Assembly: GCA_963975245.1 (NCBI GenBank)
Contig: CAXBFJ010000004.1
Location: forward strand, 1-64,000
From: Panacagrimonas sp963975245
GTDB taxonomy: Bacteria; Pseudomonadota; Gammaproteobacteria; Nevskiales; Nevskiaceae
Direction of reading: 5' to 3'
Length of the DNA stretch: 64,000 nucleotides
Shown here: positions 51,499 to 60,251 of the stretch, piece after piece
How the letters are laid out: every line of letters starts with the position of its first letter
How positions within the stretch are numbered: the first letter of the stretch is position 1
Position numbers and translations under genes: made by a program
Notes under the pieces: model-generated
The model's database searches: none
The model's input: the letters and a program-made list of their open reading frames with translations, nothing else
What the model was told of the DNA's origin: nothing

Positions 51499-53451
51499 GT
51501 GAACCGTTCTGGCATTCGAAAGAACATTTGGCGCGACGCAGGGCGACACAAGTGCCGCGGCGTGCTCGCGTCGATTTTGCTGGCCCTGAGTTGTGCGCTG
51601 CCGCTAACGCCCGCACAGGCTTCAGAGCCGCGACTGATCTCCTACCGCAGCTTGCCGGGTGCGGTTGCCAGCTCCAGCTACACGCTGAAGGTCAATGGCC
51701 GGCATGTGTTTGTGGAGAAGTTTGGCGATGTCAGCATGGCGCGCTTTGCCTTTATCGGCGAGGCGCGCATCGAGATCACGAGCAGCGCTGAAATGCCTGA
51801 TCCTGTCATCAGTCCGCGTAGCTACCAGATCACGCCCAATCTGGGCGAGCGCAGCATGCAGTTTGCAATTACGCAGCCACGCAAGCTGATCATCCAGACG
51901 GAACATGCAGAAAAATTGCTGCTGTTTGCCGACGGCCCGGAACGACGACCGCCTCGGCCCGGGCAGCCCGGCGTCCGGAATCTGGCGACCTATCTGGATG
52001 AGGGGCGCGATCCTGAGGTTCCAGTGACTGCACAACTGCAGCGTGCCATCAATCAGACATCCGCTGCCAACGACGGTAGCGGCGGCGTGCTCTATGTGCC
52101 CGATGGCCTTTATATGAGTGCTCAGCTGCGCCTGAAAAGCAATGTGGAACTCTACCTGAGCAGCGGCGCATTGATTCGCGCGGTGCCCGAATTCATCAGC
52201 AGCAACTATCCTACGCAACACGGGGCGGACTCTTCATTCATCTATATCGCGCGCGCCAGCAACGTAAAGATTTCCGGGCGCGGCGTCATTGATGGCAATG
52301 GCTATCAGTTACGCAAGAACTCGCCGGGAGGTGGCAACAACAAGCTGCTGCGCACACGCGCTGCCACCGGCGTCTCTCTGGAAGACCTGCTGTTCCGCGA
52401 CTCTGCACGCTGGACTTTGCATTTTCTCTACTCGGATGACATTCACGTACGCAACGTCAAGATCGTCAATGATCTGCGCGTGGATAGCGGAGACACCCTG
52501 CCCTTCGTCAGCAATACCGATGGCATCGATATTGATGCTTCCACTTTCGTGACAGTTGAGAACGCCTTCGTATACACCACTGACGATGCTTTTTCGCCCA
52601 AAGTTACGGGCTACATGGGCGTGCAGAAAAGGGCTCACGACATCTACATTCACGACAACGTGATCTGGACTCAGAAGTGTGCGCTCAAGGTGGGCAACGA
52701 AGTTCTTGCGGACATTTACAACGTGCACTTTGATAACAACGATACGGTGCTGGCAGATCGCTTCCTGGCCTTGTGGAACATCGGCGGGCACCGTATTCGC
52801 ACGGTTTCGGCTACGCATAACCGGACCGAAACCATTGGTGTGCGTGATAACAAATCATTCTTCTACTACTACATTCGCAATCAGCCTGGCCAGATCCGCG
52901 GCGTGGACGTCAATGGACTGGATGCACGGCAGCGCGCGCCCTGGGAATCACGCCTTGAAGGCTTTGACAGCACGCATCGGGTGGCTGATTTCTGGCTGCG
53001 CAACATGTATGTGTCTGGCACCCCGATCGGAAATCGCTCGCACGTTCCACTCGTGTTTCGCAATAAGCACGTTTCCAACATCCGGGTGAGCCGTCCGGGT
53101 GAAGACGGTCTTCCGCTGGTGCGCGTCACGGCCTCAGATGACTATGCGATTGAGGGCAGAGATAGCGGCACCTACACCTTTACGCGTGCAGGAAACCTGC
53201 GGGACTCCCTCAAAGTATTTTTCTCATTGTCCGGTAGCGCAACCCTGGATTCGGACTATGTTGCATTGGGAAATGCCATCACCTTCCCTGCCGGCGCACA
53301 GCAATTGAGCCTGACGCTGGTCGCGCGCGCGGACGCCGAAACCGAGCGCGAAGAGACCGTGATCCTGAAGCTGCTTGATCGACCCGGCTATCAGCGCGAC
53401 GCGGCTTCCACGGCAGAGATCAGCATCGCCAATGTGAGACCTCCGGGGTGA
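51499..53451 (+). CDS. Secreted beta-helix glycosidase-like protein (GH28-like) with C-terminal Calx-beta domain
   Basis: 650 aa. Basic N-terminus then signal peptide (LALSCALPLTPAQA). A beta-rich N-terminal part (about 40-150) is followed by a parallel beta-helix (170-500) with polygalacturonase-type features: GVLYVPDGLY, SNTDGIDIDAS (NTD motif), and YTTDDAFS in place of the usual GDDC. The terminal 100 residues are one Calx-beta domain like those of the 1674-aa protein. Candidate exopolysaccharide-cleaving or editing enzyme of this locus; substrate unknown. It follows wzc by 121 nt. Confidence 0.82.
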   Translation: MNRSGIRKNIWRDAGRHKCRGVLASILLALSCALPLTPAQASEPRLISYRSLPGAVASSSYTLKVNGRHVFVEKFGDVSMARFAFIGEARIEITSSAEMPDPVISPRSYQITPNLGERSMQFAITQPRKLIIQTEHAEKLLLFADGPERRPPRPGQPGVRNLATYLDEGRDPEVPVTAQLQRAINQTSAANDGSGGVLYVPDGLYMSAQLRLKSNVELYLSSGALIRAVPEFISSNYPTQHGADSSFIYIARASNVKISGRGVIDGNGYQLRKNSPGGGNNKLLRTRAATGVSLEDLLFRDSARWTLHFLYSDDIHVRNVKIVNDLRVDSGDTLPFVSNTDGIDIDASTFVTVENAFVYTTDDAFSPKVTGYMGVQKRAHDIYIHDNVIWTQKCALKVGNEVLADIYNVHFDNNDTVLADRFLALWNIGGHRIRTVSATHNRTETIGVRDNKSFFYYYIRNQPGQIRGVDVNGLDARQRAPWESRLEGFDSTHRVADFWLRNMYVSGTPIGNRSHVPLVFRNKHVSNIRVSRPGEDGLPLVRVTASDDYAIEGRDSGTYTFTRAGNLRDSLKVFFSLSGSATLDSDYVALGNAITFPAGAQQLSLTLVARADAETEREETVILKLLDRPGYQRDAASTAEISIANVRPPG

Positions 53452-53461
53452 CCTGGATCAA
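53448..53461. promoter_or_regulatory. Fnr-like dyad (copy 6)
   Basis: GTGACCTGGATCAA overlaps the glycosidase stop codon; on the other strand TTGATCCAGGTCAC. 8/10 match. It lies 142 nt upstream of the epimerase gene. Confidence 0.5.
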
Positions 53462-53596
53462 TGCGAGGACCGCGTTGGCCCAGCAGGATGGTTTGCACAA
53501 TTGATCCACCCGGGACGAGAGCGCGATGAAAAACACATCTCTATTGAATAGATTGCAGTGCTTCAACAAAGCTCAGCGCAAGAACGGGCCTGGCTC

Positions 53597-54676
53597 ATGA
53601 CAAGCTCAAGAGTGCTGGTCACTGGCGCCGCCGGATTCATCGGCTATCACCTGAGCCGGCGGCTTCTGGCCGCTGACCATGAGGTGATTGGCATTGATAA
53701 CCTCAACGACTACTACGACCCCGCCCTCAAGCACGCGAGGCTGGCACAGCTTTCAAAACAACCCGGCTTCCAGTTCCGTCAACTCGATCTTGCAGACCGC
53801 GATGGCATGGCCGCATTGTTTGCGCAGGAACCCTTCGAACGCGTGGTTCATCTGGGCGCTCAGGCGGGGGTTCGCTACTCCATCGATAATCCGCTCGCCT
53901 ACATCAGCAGCAACCTGACAGGGTTTGCGCATGTGCTGGAGGGTTGTCGGCAGAAGGGCGTGCAGAACCTGTTGTTTGCTTCCTCGTCCTCAGTCTACGG
54001 CGCCAACGAGCGGCTTCCCTGGTCGGCGACAGACAATGTCGATCATCCGGTATCGCTGTATGCCGCCACCAAGAAATCGAATGAGCTGATGGCGCATTCC
54101 TATGCGCACCTGTATCAACTACCCTGTACGGGTTTGCGATTTTTTACCGTGTACGGCCCCTGGGGCAGGCCTGATATGGCGTACTACAAGTTTGCCAAGG
54201 CCATCCTCGCGGGTGAGTCGATTGATGTTTACAACCACGGCCGCATGCAGCGTGACTTCACGTATGTGGACGACGTGACGGACGCGCTTGTCCGGCTGCT
54301 CGATCGACCTGCCCGTTCAAACAAACTTTGGGACGGCGCCTCACCGGACCCCGCGAGCAGCCGGGCACCGTATTGCATCTACAACGTCGGCAATCATCAG
54401 TCCGTTGCGCTACCGGAATTCATCGGCACATTGGAGTCTTTGCTGGGTGTCAAAGCGATCCAGCGGCTGCTACCGATGCAGGATGGTGATGTGCAGGCCA
54501 CGTATGCGGATACCTCCGCGCTGCAGCGTGACGTGGGTTTTGCACCTGCGACACCGCTCGCAATCGGGCTTTCACATTTTGTCCGCTGGTATCGCGACTA
54601 CCACGCAATACCAGCGACGACGCTCCCGGCTTCAGCCCTTCAGGCTGGCGTCGCCAGTGGCGCGGTGGCGGGCTAA
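53597..54676 (+). CDS. UDP-glucuronate 4-epimerase-like NAD-dependent epimerase
   Basis: 359 aa from ATG at 53597 (TSSRVLVTGAAGFIGYHLSRRL); the frame is open from 53558. Extended SDR with GxxGxxG, catalytic SSSSVYG and YAATKKSNE (Tyr-x3-Lys). NLNDYYDPALKHARL is characteristic of the LpsL/CapI UDP-glucuronate 4-epimerases. With ugd it would make UDP-galacturonate, agreeing with a uronic-acid polysaccharide. Its TAA overlaps the stop of the convergent kinase. Confidence 0.92.
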   Translation: MTSSRVLVTGAAGFIGYHLSRRLLAADHEVIGIDNLNDYYDPALKHARLAQLSKQPGFQFRQLDLADRDGMAALFAQEPFERVVHLGAQAGVRYSIDNPLAYISSNLTGFAHVLEGCRQKGVQNLLFASSSSVYGANERLPWSATDNVDHPVSLYAATKKSNELMAHSYAHLYQLPCTGLRFFTVYGPWGRPDMAYYKFAKAILAGESIDVYNHGRMQRDFTYVDDVTDALVRLLDRPARSNKLWDGASPDPASSRAPYCIYNVGNHQSVALPEFIGTLESLLGVKAIQRLLPMQDGDVQATYADTSALQRDVGFAPATPLAIGLSHFVRWYRDYHAIPATTLPASALQAGVASGAVAG

Positions 54677-56190
54677 CTGTCGTCTTCACCTTGGCTGCCC
54701 GCTACGGCCGGGAGGCGCGCCACAAACTCGGCGCCACCATCGGGTGACTCTCGATAACTCAGGTCTCCGCCGTGCAATTGCATGATCGACTGGCAAATGG
54801 ATAAGCCCAGCCCCATGCCGTCATCCTTGGTCGTGACAAAGGGATCGAACAAGCGCGCCTCCACTTCGGGCATCAAGCCGGGCCCTTCATCCGCCACGTG
54901 GATTTCCAGGACGCCCGATTCCCCTTTGCAGGTGCGCACGCGCACGGCTCCGGCGTAGTCGGCATTGCGCATCGCTTCCACGGAATTGCGAATCAAGTTC
55001 ATCACAACCTGCTGCACCAGAACACCGTCGCCCCGAAAGCGGGACAAGCCGGGCGCTAGGTCGAGCACCAGCGTCTGCGCACTAGCCCTCAGATCAGTCT
55101 CGGCAAGTCGGAAGACTTCTTCGATCAAGGGATTCAGCGCCAACAAGTCGTGATGCATGACACGCTTGCGCGCCATCGCACGCATGCTGCGAATGACCTG
55201 CCCTGCTCGCTCTGCCTGCGCACTTATTTTGTCGAGGACTGCCGTCATCTCTTCAGTGGGTGTTTGACCGGCGACGAGCATGGCGCGGCAGGCACTGGCG
55301 TAGCTATTGATGGCGGTCAGCGGCTGGTTGAGTTCGTGTGCAATGCCGCTGACCATTTCGCCCATCAATCCGAGACGGGCGGTATGCGCAAGGCTGTCGC
55401 GCAAGCTGGCCACTTCGAGCGTTGCGCTGCGAAGGGCGGTGCGATCCAGTAGCTCTGCAATCTGGAACAGCGGCCGGCCATCCTTGTCGCGAGCGCAGCC
55501 GGAATACAGCAGCACCGGCACCGTATGACCCAGGCGGTGACGCATTCGAACTTCTCGCTGGCGGGTGAAGGTGCCATCGCGGACCTGCTGGAAATCAGCA
55601 ATGGCGCCCGCACGATCCTCGGGATCTACGAGTTCAGACAGTCGAAACTCGCACATGCTTTGCAGGCCGTATCCGAGCAGGGAAAGCAGCGCTGCATTGG
55701 CGTTTTTGATGTGACCTGCCAGGTCCGTGAGCACGACAGGTGTCGGGGCGTACTGGAACAGAAGCCGCAGCTGTTCTGCGTGGTGGCGAAAGTGGGACTC
55801 CTGACGGTGACGCTCCGATACATCGCGCAAAATGCCGACGAAGCCATGATCCGTTTCGGTATTGAACTCCCCGACGGAAAGTTCAATCGGGAAGGTACTG
55901 CCATCGCGCCGACACGCAATGACTTCGCCACCGACATCCATTTGTCTGCGTTCACGAATCTGCAGAAAGCGCGCCATGTAGCGATCGTGATCTTCGCGAT
56001 AAGGCTGCGGGATGAGCACCCGTAGATTCTCACCCACGATTTCGCAAGCCTGATATCCGAACATGCGCTCCGCTGCACCATTGAACTGGGTCACGATGCC
56101 TTTGCTGTCGATCAGCACCATCGCGTCTGCCGCCGCGTCGAGCAGCGCATCCAGACGATCCAGTTTTCTCTTGGGCGGGGTCGCTTTCAC
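54673..56190 (-). CDS. fixL: FixL-like PAS-PAS histidine kinase (possible haem sensor)
   Basis: 505 aa from GTG at 56190 (TTG at 56193 also possible). First PAS domain at about 10-125 is close to FixL: ERMFGYQACEIVGENLRVLIPQPYREDHDRY. The His at residue 68 (EDHD) aligns with the haem ligand of FixL; the distal Arg of FixL (in GIDR) is replaced by Gly (DVGGEV). A second PAS follows (130-250), then HisKA (SGIAHELNQPLTAINSY) and HATPase (DGMGLGLSICQSIM). Soluble, no membrane helix. No regulator is adjacent; the FixJ-like gene at 28.9 kb is the probable partner. Haem binding is inferred. Confidence 0.83.
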   Translation of the reverse strand: MKATPPKRKLDRLDALLDAAADAMVLIDSKGIVTQFNGAAERMFGYQACEIVGENLRVLIPQPYREDHDRYMARFLQIRERRQMDVGGEVIACRRDGSTFPIELSVGEFNTETDHGFVGILRDVSERHRQESHFRHHAEQLRLLFQYAPTPVVLTDLAGHIKNANAALLSLLGYGLQSMCEFRLSELVDPEDRAGAIADFQQVRDGTFTRQREVRMRHRLGHTVPVLLYSGCARDKDGRPLFQIAELLDRTALRSATLEVASLRDSLAHTARLGLMGEMVSGIAHELNQPLTAINSYASACRAMLVAGQTPTEEMTAVLDKISAQAERAGQVIRSMRAMARKRVMHHDLLALNPLIEEVFRLAETDLRASAQTLVLDLAPGLSRFRGDGVLVQQVVMNLIRNSVEAMRNADYAGAVRVRTCKGESGVLEIHVADEGPGLMPEVEARLFDPFVTTKDDGMGLGLSICQSIMQLHGGDLSYRESPDGGAEFVARLPAVAGSQGEDDS

Positions 56191-56283
56191 CAAGGCAGTC
56201 TATAGCGGCCGTGACGTGCTGTGCTCGCCGGTCACCCGGCCTGCGGGGCCTCCGTCAATGGGCTCAGCCCAACCCTTGGCAGC

Positions 56284-57096
56284 TTAGCGCTGGATGTTGC
56301 GCCCGTAGAACACTTCCATGATTTCGTGATCCACGCGTTGACGAATCCGCTTGGCTTCCCGTGGCAGCAATTCAGAAGCACCAGACCCGAACAGATAAGT
56401 ATCGAGATCAAGTTCCTTAAGGCGCATCTTGGTGTGAAACATGCTCTCCTGGTAGACGTTGACGTCCACCATGTCGTACCGCTCCTTGATGTCGCGCGCA
56501 ATGAAGTTCTGAATGGAATCAATTGCGTGGTCAATGAAGTGCTTCATGCCGCGGACGTTGCGGGTAAAGCCCCGCACACGATAGTCCATGACCACGATGT
56601 CTGACTCGAAACTCTTGATCAGAAAATTGAGGGCCTTGAGCGGAGAAATCTTGCCGCAGGTGGACACATCAATGTCCGCCCTGAAGGTGCTGATACCGGC
56701 GTCCGGGTGCGTTTCGGGATAGGTGTGGACCGTGATGTGGCTCTTGTCCAGATGATTCACCACCGAGGTTTTCTTGTTGGGTTTGGGCGTAGGAAGCCCA
56801 TCCAGATGGCCTTCAGAGATCAGCATGGTGACGCTGGCGCCCTGCGGATCGTAATCCTGTCGGGCAACGTTTAGGATCTCTGCACCGATGATGTCTGCCA
56901 CCTCGGTCAGGATGTGCGTTAGTCGTTCGGCGTTGTAGGCCTCATCGATGTACTCGATGTACTCGCGCGTGTGCTCAGGCGAACGGGCGTAACAGATGTC
57001 GTAAATATTGAACGACAGCGTCTTCGTCAGGTTGTTGAACCCATGCAGCTTGAGCTTGGTATTGCGTGTTGATTTCGCCAACGGCGGCTTCTCCAA
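56284..57096 (-). CDS. speD: S-adenosylmethionine decarboxylase proenzyme, E. coli type
   Basis: 270 aa, the length of the E. coli class. Self-cleaving proenzyme for spermidine synthesis. The pyruvoyl-forming Ser is in LDKSHITVHTYPE near residue 114, with Pro/Glu following. N-terminal KLHGFNNLTKTLSFNIYDICYA is family-specific. Single gene between the kinase and the OsmC-family gene, both in the same direction. Confidence 0.95.
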   Translation of the reverse strand: MEKPPLAKSTRNTKLKLHGFNNLTKTLSFNIYDICYARSPEHTREYIEYIDEAYNAERLTHILTEVADIIGAEILNVARQDYDPQGASVTMLISEGHLDGLPTPKPNKKTSVVNHLDKSHITVHTYPETHPDAGISTFRADIDVSTCGKISPLKALNFLIKSFESDIVVMDYRVRGFTRNVRGMKHFIDHAIDSIQNFIARDIKERYDMVDVNVYQESMFHTKMRLKELDLDTYLFGSGASELLPREAKRIRQRVDHEIMEVFYGRNIQR

Positions 57097-57178
57097 ATGT
57101 GTTACTTCAGTACTGATGCTCGCGCCTGGGGCGCGGCAAGCTGCAAATTATGGCCCAACTCAGATGACAATCGTGTGT

Positions 57179-57616
57179 TTAATCGTCACTTGGCGAGGCT
57201 GAGGCCTGAATCTCATAACTGTGCGTGACATTGACGCCGCCGCGCTTGAGCATGATTGACGCAGAACAATACTTCTCTGCGGACAGCTCCACGGCGCGTT
57301 TGACCCGGGCATCACTCAAGCCCTCGCCCTGCACGACAAAATGCAGATGGATGTCGGTGAATACCTTGGGCTCGGTGTCGGCGCGCTTGGATTCCACCTC
57401 CACATAGCAGTCCGTAACGGGCTGGCGCGCCTTCTTGAGGATGTGCAGAACATCTACCGTGGAACAGGCACCAACCGAGAGCAGCATCATCTCCATGGGC
57501 CGGCCACCCAGGTTGCGTCCGCCAATTTCTGCCGGACCATCGATGACCACGGCGTGGCCGCTACCGGTTTCTCCTACCAGTGCTGCGTTCTCCAGCCATT
57601 TGACTCTTGCTTTCAT
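57179..57616 (-). CDS. OsmC/YhfA-family protein
   Basis: 145 aa from ATG at 57616 (GGA seven bases upstream; frame open to 57661). OsmC fold with the strand AVVIDGPAEIGGRNLGGRPMEMMLLSVGACSTVDVLHIL: one Cys in GACSTVD and a second Cys in KYCSAS form the usual peroxidatic pair of the family. YhfA-like subgroup (GxGHAVVIDG). Crp is encoded divergently 110 nt away, the same neighbour relation as yhfA-crp in E. coli and speD-crp in relatives. Confidence 0.9.
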   Translation of the reverse strand: MKARVKWLENAALVGETGSGHAVVIDGPAEIGGRNLGGRPMEMMLLSVGACSTVDVLHILKKARQPVTDCYVEVESKRADTEPKVFTDIHLHFVVQGEGLSDARVKRAVELSAEKYCSASIMLKRGGVNVTHSYEIQASASPSDD

Positions 57617-57726
57617 TGAAATTCCGGGTTTGGGGCCGCTCGATACGAGCAGATGCCTCACATTCTTGTGTTATTTTCCGCTAAATCAAGGTGCTGGCAC
57701 ATCAGCGCCGGACAAGGGAAATGGAA

Positions 57727-58341
57727 ATGTTCAACAAGCCGGCGGTACAGGCCTTTATTCATTATTCGACCAAACGCAGCTTTGGCCCCAAGCAGAATAT
57801 TCTCAATGCCGGAGACGAACCGCGTGCGCTCTATCTGATCCTTGAAGGTTCGGTGAGCGTCCTGACCCAGGAAAATGGCCGCGAAATGGTGCTGGCCTAC
57901 CTCAATCCCGGCGAGTTTTTCGGCGAAATGTGCCTGTTCCCAGAACAGAAAACGCGCTCGGCCATCATCCGCACCCGCACCCCGATTCTGGTCGCGGAGG
58001 TAGAGCTGGAAACCTTCCGAGAGTTTGTTCGCCGCGAACCGGAAATCATGTACGAGGTAGCAGGGCAACTGGCGGCTCGTCTGCGCGACACAAGCCGCCG
58101 CCTGCGTGACCTTGCGTTTCTGGATGTGGCGGGTCGCCTTGCCCACGAACTGCTTGAGCTTTGTGCAAAGCCCGATGCCGTACGCAAGGAGGGCGGTACC
58201 TCGGTCAAGATCAGCCGGCAGGAGTTGGCGAGAATCGTCGGCTGCTCCCGCGAAATGGCGGGCCGTGTGCTCAAGAAGCTTGAAGAAGACGGCATCTTGG
58301 TCAGCCAGGGCCGATCCATCCTGGTCTACGACAGCCCCTGA
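57727..58341 (+). CDS. crp: cAMP receptor protein, Crp/Vfr/Clp type
   Basis: 204 aa from ATG at 57727, which has AAGGGA seven bases upstream (the ATG at 57721 is too near it). cNMP-binding domain with PGEFFGEMCLF and KTRSA (Arg/Ser that hold the cAMP phosphate). HTH SRQELARIVGCSREMAGRVLKKLEE keeps the Arg-Glu-x3-Arg of E. coli Crp, so it should bind TGTGA-N6-TCACA. Convergent with the DUF885 gene with one base between stops. The cyclase at 24 kb is a possible cAMP source. Confidence 0.94.
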   Translation: MFNKPAVQAFIHYSTKRSFGPKQNILNAGDEPRALYLILEGSVSVLTQENGREMVLAYLNPGEFFGEMCLFPEQKTRSAIIRTRTPILVAEVELETFREFVRREPEIMYEVAGQLAARLRDTSRRLRDLAFLDVAGRLAHELLELCAKPDAVRKEGGTSVKISRQELARIVGCSREMAGRVLKKLEEDGILVSQGRSILVYDSP

Positions 58342-58342
58342 T

Positions 58343-60199
58343 TCACTGCGGTGGCTGTGAGGCCGCCGTGCCATCAGCGGAGGCTGCCTCTATCCACACG
58401 TCCACGTTCTGCTCAAGCAAATCCAGTGGTAGCGGACCGCTTCCCAGCACAACATCGTGGAAGTCACGAATATCAAACCGCGGGCCGAGCTTTTCTTTTG
58501 CCTTGTCCCTGAGTTCGACAATCTTCATTGCGCCGATCTTGTAGGCCAGCGCCTGCCCCGGCATGGCGATGTAGCGATCCACCTCCACCGCAATTTCAGA
58601 CGATGATTTGGGCACATGCTGGGCCGCGTACTCACGTGCCTTGCGGCGGGTCCAGCCTTTGGCATGCAGGCCAGTGTCCACCACCAGACGAACAGCCCGC
58701 CACAATTCGAAGCTCAGGCGTCCGAACCGCGCGCCATAGTTCTTGTACAGGCCCAGCTCCGTGCCCAGAGATTCTGCATAAAGCCCCCAGCCCTCCACAA
58801 AAGCATTCAATTCCAGACCCAGCCTGCGAAAATCCGGGACATCGGTCAGCTCATTGGCCAGCGCCATTTGCAGGTGATGCCCGGGCACCGCTTCATGTGC
58901 AGTGAGGGCATCCATCTCCCATCCATGGCGCGTGGACAGCTTGGAGGTGTTGGCATAGAAGTATCCGGCACGCCGGCCGTCCGCCGACGGCGGGTAGTAA
59001 TAGGCCGCAGGCGCAGATGACTCCGACACCTCTGGAATAGCCCTGACACCATAAGGCGTGCGCGGCAGGCGTCCGAACAGACGCGGCAGTTCCGGGTCAA
59101 TTCGTTTGCCAATGGCGCGATAGGCATCCAGCAGGTCATCTGCCTTCTTGTAGCGATAACGCGGATTCCAGCTGAGCTTTTCCTTGAACCTGGAAATACT
59201 GCCGCGATGACCCGCGTCGCGCATCAGCACATTGATTTCAGACGTCAGGCGCTCTACTTCGCGCAAACCGATCTCGTGGATGGCGTCAGGAGTCAGTGTG
59301 GTGCTGGTGTGATGACGAACCAGCCAGCCGTAATACTCCGAGCCGCGATGCTGGTGCATCAAGCCCATGTCGTTTTCCGGGCAGGCCGGAATGTATTCCT
59401 GCTCCAGGAACTGGTGCAGGCGGCGCAAGGCAGGCACCACGGTATCCATCACAATCGACTGCGCTGCCAGCTCAAGCTGCACCGCCACATCTTCCGGAAC
59501 CGATTCCGGCATGGACTCGAAGGGCTTGAAGAAAACACTCTCGTTGGCACGGCTGACCAGCTGCGACTCGATCTGCGGCAGCACGCGACGCATCACGATC
59601 CGGGGCCGCAGTCGTCGGGTGCTGATGCCCCTGCGCAGGAGGGCAATATTCTGATCCACCAGCAGGTCATAGGCCTGAAGCCGCGACAGCCAGTTCTCGT
59701 AATCCTTGAGCGTATTGAAGGGTGTGAACTCAACAATTTCACCCAGCAGGTGCACACCTTCAAGCTGGTTGATCGCCATCAGTTCGCCGTGGAACTGAGC
59801 ACCTTCGATACGATCTTCGAGATCGCGCAGGAACAGGTCGTAATTCAACTGCTCACTCGCCGGCAGGTCCGCGCGATCAATCATGCGCAGTTGCTGCAGG
59901 GCTTCATTGTCCTGCTCAAGCTCTGCCTCGAATGCTTCCTGACTCATGTTATCCCAGCGATCGTTGTAGCGCGTGTCGCCCAGGTAGGTAGCCATGATCG
60001 GACTGCGCGCCAGACGGCGCTGCCAGGTCTGTTCAAACAGGTTGCGCAACTGCTCCAGACTGGAGGTCGCCGGGGCTTGTGACTGCACCACAGGCGCTGC
60101 GGATGACGTGGATTCCTCAGTCTTGGAACAGGCCGCAAGGCCTGCAAGCATGAGCGCGGCCCCCATCACAGTCCCTGTCCAGCGCAAACCTGAAATCAT
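58343..60199 (-). CDS. DUF885 family lipoprotein, zinc-peptidase-like
   Basis: 618 aa from ATG at 60199 (GGAG six bases upstream). Lipoprotein signal (MGAALMLAGLAAC). DUF885 domain across the chain with the metalloprotease-like motif LTAHEAVPGHHLQMALANEL near residue 440, followed by EGWGLYAESLG, which supplies the third ligand in this family. Predicted membrane-anchored periplasmic peptidase; substrate unknown. Widespread in Xanthomonadales. Confidence 0.93.
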   Translation of the reverse strand: MISGLRWTGTVMGAALMLAGLAACSKTEESTSSAAPVVQSQAPATSSLEQLRNLFEQTWQRRLARSPIMATYLGDTRYNDRWDNMSQEAFEAELEQDNEALQQLRMIDRADLPASEQLNYDLFLRDLEDRIEGAQFHGELMAINQLEGVHLLGEIVEFTPFNTLKDYENWLSRLQAYDLLVDQNIALLRRGISTRRLRPRIVMRRVLPQIESQLVSRANESVFFKPFESMPESVPEDVAVQLELAAQSIVMDTVVPALRRLHQFLEQEYIPACPENDMGLMHQHRGSEYYGWLVRHHTSTTLTPDAIHEIGLREVERLTSEINVLMRDAGHRGSISRFKEKLSWNPRYRYKKADDLLDAYRAIGKRIDPELPRLFGRLPRTPYGVRAIPEVSESSAPAAYYYPPSADGRRAGYFYANTSKLSTRHGWEMDALTAHEAVPGHHLQMALANELTDVPDFRRLGLELNAFVEGWGLYAESLGTELGLYKNYGARFGRLSFELWRAVRLVVDTGLHAKGWTRRKAREYAAQHVPKSSSEIAVEVDRYIAMPGQALAYKIGAMKIVELRDKAKEKLGPRFDIRDFHDVVLGSGPLPLDLLEQNVDVWIEAASADGTAASQPPQ

Positions 60200-60251
60200 C
60201 CACATCTCCAAAATTTTGATTGAAAGCACACCCGATAGTGTGTCTGACTGC

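Noticed and set aside
29725..54676. PEP-CTERM/exosortase type polysaccharide locus with PrsK/PrsR and sigma-54 promoters
   Set aside because: No exosortase, no PEP-CTERM tails and no convincing TGGCAC-N5-TTGC sites were seen.
57648..57665. CACA-TTCT-TGTG palindrome before crp as a Crp site
   Set aside because: Half-sites are in the wrong order for TGTGA-N6-TCACA.
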